Shown here piece by piece: positions 60,174 to 64,000 of a stretch of 64,000 nt of DNA; positions within the stretch are counted from its first letter, which is position 1, and each line of letters opens with the position of its first letter. The notes under the pieces are model-generated. The model saw only the letters and a list, made by a program, of their open reading frames with translations. It had not been told where the DNA came from and searched no databases. The stretch spans positions 16,903,494 through 16,967,493 of the forward strand of contig JARJIL010000001.1 of NCBI GenBank assembly GCA_038502395.1, given 5' to 3'. This stretch comes from Dittrichia graveolens (Eukaryota; Streptophyta; Magnoliopsida; Asterales; Asteraceae). Both the position numbers and the translations under genes were made by a program.

Positions 60174-60721
60174 AGTCATGGTTCTCGTCAAGTAAGAAAG
60201 CCCGGAGGAGGTACCCGATGGGGCTACCCGAGACACCCGAAATGGTGTTCTCGAGCTCACCCGAAGGTACCCGCTCGTCTTCGAGTGAAGCATAACGTTT
60301 GGTCTAAGGGGTGGCTAAGTGATAATTGCTTGTAGGTCCAAAGTCACCATTTGTCTCTATATTTTTATTTTTTTTATATAATTTTTTATTGACTAGTGGT
60401 ATTAGGTGGTATCAGAATTTAATGTAGTAGATAGTGATTATTACGGAACTGAGTGGTGAGAATAAAACTGACGTAATGATGTGATATGCCAGGTGTGATA
60501 GGAGATGAGCACTCATTTCACTCTAAGATAGTGAAAGTTTAAATTTACATTTTTTTGGTATATTATATTGTTGAGATCGAAGATTTTTACAAATCATTCG
60601 ATCCATCTGCGTGTTTCTACTTATACATGAAAACATTTTTTAATTTACTAAAGAAAGACCATCATAAATACTAACCGAAACTAAAATTACAAAACTATCA
60701 AAAGATAACAACCAGTGCAAG

Positions 60722-60756
<35 letters not shown>

Positions 60757-60759
60757 TTG

Positions 60760-60991
60760 TGTTCAATATAGTCCATAAAAAACATAGTCTTAAAATCCAG
60801 TATATAATCACATGTGATTCAGTATACAATCCACATGTGATTTGTAAAAGTATCACATGTGAATTACAAAAAATTACGAAAATATCACTCCGTCCAAAAT
60901 TTTAAAATGCAATCTGGACCATTGATGGTGTTGATCTAATGACTAAAATTAGTCCCTCAGCACTATGAATTAAATATGGACTATATTGAAT
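60760..60991. mobile_element. Inverted-repeat element with three CACATGTG palindromes
   Basis: 'gttcaatatagtccata' at the left pairs with 'tatggactatattgaata' at the right (60974-60991). Inside, CACATGTG occurs at 60809-60816, 60832-60839 and 60854-60861, the first within the 14-bp palindrome aatcacatgtgatt. TA and CA/TA microsatellites flank the element on either side. No coding capacity. Confidence 0.6.
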
Positions 60992-60992
60992 A

Positions 60993-61039
<47 letters not shown>

Positions 61040-61040
<1 letters not shown>

Positions 61041-61335
61041 GGTGAGGATCCAATGAGAACACCCCTTAAAATCAGAACTCTAGGAACCACTGCATCTAGT
61101 CTATAAAATCATTACATCCAACTTAAAATCATTGCATAATATCTAAAAAACATAGAATTCTCTTAAAACTAGTTCATCGTGCACGAATTAATCGATGGAT
61201 TCTCATTTAATAACCAATACATCTTGTTTTAAAAACCACTGCATCTAGTATAAAATCACTTCATCTAGTATAAAATCACTGCATCTTGTATAAAGTCACT
61301 ACATCTTATCTTTACAAACATAATAATAATAATAA

Positions 61336-61400
<65 letters not shown>

Positions 61401-61526
61401 TATAAACCACAATACACAAAATTTGACTATATATGAAAAATGTTGACTTTTGGTAAAAATTTGGGGGTGTTCGCAAAATTTGGTAAAAATGCGAACAATA
61501 TATGGTGTTCGCAGGTGATCTCGGTT

Positions 61527-61530
<4 letters not shown>
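61040..61530. repeat. Dispersed repeat with 20-bp tandem units and (TAA)n
   Basis: It starts 'ggtgaggatccaatgagaac'. A 20-bp unit 'cactgcatctagtataaaat' is repeated about 3.5 times (61238-61310) with few changes, and single copies occur earlier. A perfect (TAA)n tract follows at 61341-61396. The segment ends near 'ggtgttcgcaggtgatctcg', before the next TA tract. Confidence 0.6.
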
Positions 61531-61572
<42 letters not shown>

Positions 61573-61574
<2 letters not shown>

Positions 61575-61797
61575 AAAAGTTTATTTGAGAACCGTTTTTA
61601 TTGCGAGAACTAATGTTAGCCGTCCGATTCCTCCTACTTCAATTGGATTGCACACTCATTAATTCCTTACATGCACCTTGTCACACTCAATCCTCCCACA
61701 CTCTTTACCCATGAATTCCATTATCCAAAATGAACGGTTAAGATTGGTTCTCATGGTTCTTACTTTAATATTGGTTCTCAACAGAACATTCCCCTAT
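61573..61797 (+). mobile_element. Window MITE family copy G
   Basis: 'ttgaaaagtttatttgagaa' and 'ccgtttttattgcgagaac' at the left; 'cttcaattggattgcacac' and 'cacactcaatcctcccacac' in the core; 'ttggttctcaacagaac' at the right. It follows a perfect (AT) tract at 61531-61572. Confidence 0.8.
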
Positions 61798-61844
61798 AAT
61801 ATATACACACACACACACATATATATATATATACATATATACAT

Positions 61845-62270
61845 GAGAGAGTTCATTTGAAAACCAATTTTATTGCGAAAATCGTTTGTAGCCATTGATC
61901 ATAATTAATCAAATATTTATATTAATTGTGGCAAACATATAGTTAATTCAAAACACAACTGTCATTTTTAGGTTTTAAAAATGTTTGAGGATTATTTTAG
62001 GCAAATTGACTAATTAAAAGGGAGACCACTTACCCCAATTTTTTAAAATTAAGATATCTATTAAACGCAAATGTATTAAAATACAAAAATTATATTAAAT
62101 TAACGAGAAAATTATGCTCTTTAATATGACATCCATATTGCTATGTTTTTTCAAAGAACTTTTTTTTCATTTTTGTCGGTTTTATTTTTTCAACACAACA
62201 TTAGATATTTGCACATGTGCACATACCACTATCTCATAATAAAAACATTTCTCAAATGAACTTTTATATA
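61845..62270 (+). mobile_element. Window MITE family copy H, diverged
   Basis: 'gagagttcatttgaaaacca' and 'attttattgcgaaaatcg' at the left and 'aaaaacatttctcaaatgaa' at the right are family arms. The 350-bp AT-rich interior is unrelated to the short copies. It may be a longer relative or a copy with an insertion. Confidence 0.5.
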
Positions 62271-62480
62271 AATTAAGTACACCAAAATTTAATGAGTTAT
62301 ACTCATTTTAATATTATGTATAACAAATTAAACATTAAATATATTAATACATGATACTACCTAAAATTAATGTCGTTAAATGTAATATTTATGATTTTGA
62401 TTTTTAATCACATGTTAGCCGGTCATCTTTGATTGTTTTGTTATTTTATTCTATTATGTTATTTATTTATTACTGATATT

Positions 62481-62482
62481 AA

Positions 62483-62514
<32 letters not shown>

Positions 62515-62522
62515 TTATTATT
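62481..62522. repeat. (ATT)n microsatellite
   Basis: A near-perfect ATT tract, followed by a CCA-rich island at 62555-62765 (e.g. 'caaccaccaccaccctcg', 'cccaccaccaccaccaccac'). Confidence 0.85.
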
Positions 62523-62888
62523 CATTTTGACTTAACTTCCAATGGGTATTTGATCCAACCACCACCACCCTCGATCATCTCAGCCACCACCTTACTCCAT
62601 CATCTTCGTTTCATCCGGCCACCATCAAAGAACTCCACCATCGTCGTCCCTCAAACCTTGTATGAAAACCCCAAACTTGAATGAATCAAGAATGGAAACC
62701 CCGATTTTGAAAACCCCATACTCATTCGCCCACCACCACCACCACCACCCTTGTTTGAAAACCCTGATTTTGAAACATGATTTTGGTTCTTGTAGATGGA
62801 TGCACATGTGCCTGTCGAGACCTGCGTTGAAAAAAATACTATTTAATATGCACATGTGCACATATATGATTTTGTGTTGAAAAAAAAC

Positions 62889-64000
62889 TGTAACATCCTC
62901 GGATCGGGCCTAGTAGATTAGGTGGCTTTGGTATGTTAATTGTGATTAATTACTTGTTAATAGTAATTTACATGGTTTTAATTAATTAGTTTAATTAATT
63001 AAAGATTTAAATGAGCAGATATGTGTTTAAATATATATATATATATATATATATATGAATGAGGTATATGATTATATATATATATATGTGTGTGTGTGTG
63101 TTATGTACGGATATGTATATAAATATATTTGTATATGTGTACTAGTTTGCATGGTGTGGTGACACCTCATGCTACAAATAAAGAAAAAGGCATATGTGGG
63201 TTAAGTTGAGTTAACATCTGATATTGTTTCACAATTGCAAAACCGATTGTTAGTGTGTGTATGTGTTCTTGAGAGAATAGGCAAAGAAGCTAACAAACTT
63301 GAAAAGTGAAAGTTGTGATTTGTGTAGTGTTAATTCAAACTAAAGGTATGGTAGTGATTCTAGCATGATTCTGATTATGGTGATATGTTTTGTTTGTAAA
63401 ATCATGCTTAGAATATGAAGATGCCATGTTAGAAGTTTGGATGAAAACTTGTTTGGTGGGTTTTGCATGAATTGCCATGTTTAAAGGGATTTGATGTGTT
63501 CTTGATGTTCTATACATGTTATAAAGTGTTTATACATGTTTTAGAAGTGTTCATAATGTTTTATGAGGGTTATAATCGGATTTGAAAAGATATGTTTTGC
63601 TGGAAATCCGACACTAGCATGGAGAAGACAACTTGGAAATCGAGTGTCGCGGCGCTACGCTAAGGGTCGCGGCGCGACGAGGGTGGAATCCGAGAGTTTG
63701 GATTCGGATTGTAGGAATCCGATTAAAGTTTCAAAAGAACCCTTGGAAATCCGAGACTTGGCAGAATCCGACACTTAGAACCGGATTGTTGAAAATCCGA
63801 CTTGAAATCCGATTGTAGGGTTCCGGATTTTGAAATCCGACATGGGTCACGGCGCGACGGGTGCTGTTTCAGAATGATGTTTGCTTTTTAATGTGTTTTA
63901 CTTGGTTTAAGTTAAACATATTAATTATATGATACGTGTTTATACACATGGGAATCATACATGCTTATGTTTGATTAAAAGGATATAAATTTATATGTTT
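62889..64000 (+). mobile_element. Start of a second LTR of the solo-LTR family, running off the window
   Basis: It begins TGTAACATCCTCGGATCGGG and continues CCTAGTAGATT, matching the start of the solo LTR at 43736 (TGTAACATCCTCATATTGGG then CCTAGTCG). At 63600-63860 it holds a GC-rich block with 'gtcgcggcgcgacg' and 'aaatccgaca' iterations, in a position comparable to the GC-rich tandem repeat of the solo LTR but with different units. The 3' end lies outside the window. Confidence 0.7.

Overview
The window is AT-rich nuclear DNA of a flowering plant, evidently a eudicot. Split genes with short exons and long TA-rich introns, N-terminal and domain signatures of plant-only families (CRUMPLED LEAF, BONZAI/copine, AP2/ERF) and a dense load of plant transposons all point that way. 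Asteraceae is a guess from repeat style only. No bacterial, organellar or viral block was recognised.

Four protein-coding genes are supported, all on the + strand. (1) 1781-7684: a nine-exon CRUMPLED LEAF (CRL) homologue, a plastid-envelope CpcT/CpeT-like protein. (2) 12385-17158: a conserved but unnamed plant coiled-coil protein with about five exons; the limits of exon 3 are uncertain. (3) 27386-40951: a 16-exon BONZAI/copine gene encoding 582 residues, with a myristoylation-type N-terminus, two C2 domains and a copine VWA domain. (4) 54938-56755: a two-exon ERF transcription factor with one intact AP2 domain. Its expected start codon reads GTG, and the first AUG of the inferred mRNA is out of frame. 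I see no functional link among the four; they look like ordinary neighbours.

The rest is mobile DNA and its debris. 7.7-12.4 kb has a MITE, a 5'-truncated LINE with an 11-bp target duplication (carrying a nested foldback element) and a small Helitron. 17.2-27.4 kb has a 1.5-kb hAT-like element with a nested foldback element, a CCA-rich island, a GC-rich island, a Helitron 3' end and another foldback. The copine introns carry a MITE, foldback elements, a Helitron that fills intron 7 and contains a hAT transposase tail, a LINE reverse-transcriptase relic, a second Helitron and three copies of one MITE family, two of them abutting in a perfect 50-bp palindrome. 41-54.7 kb has a further MITE copy, a solo LTR (43736-46026, TSD GAATT), low-complexity foldbacks and tandem duplications. 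56.8-64 kb has four more MITE copies, microsatellites, a strong G-quadruplex motif and the start of a second LTR of the solo-LTR family.

The observations most worth checking are the ERF start-codon arrangement, the palindromic MITE pair, the Helitron-filled copine intron, and the foldback elements that share a terminal motif but each iterate a different short word inside.
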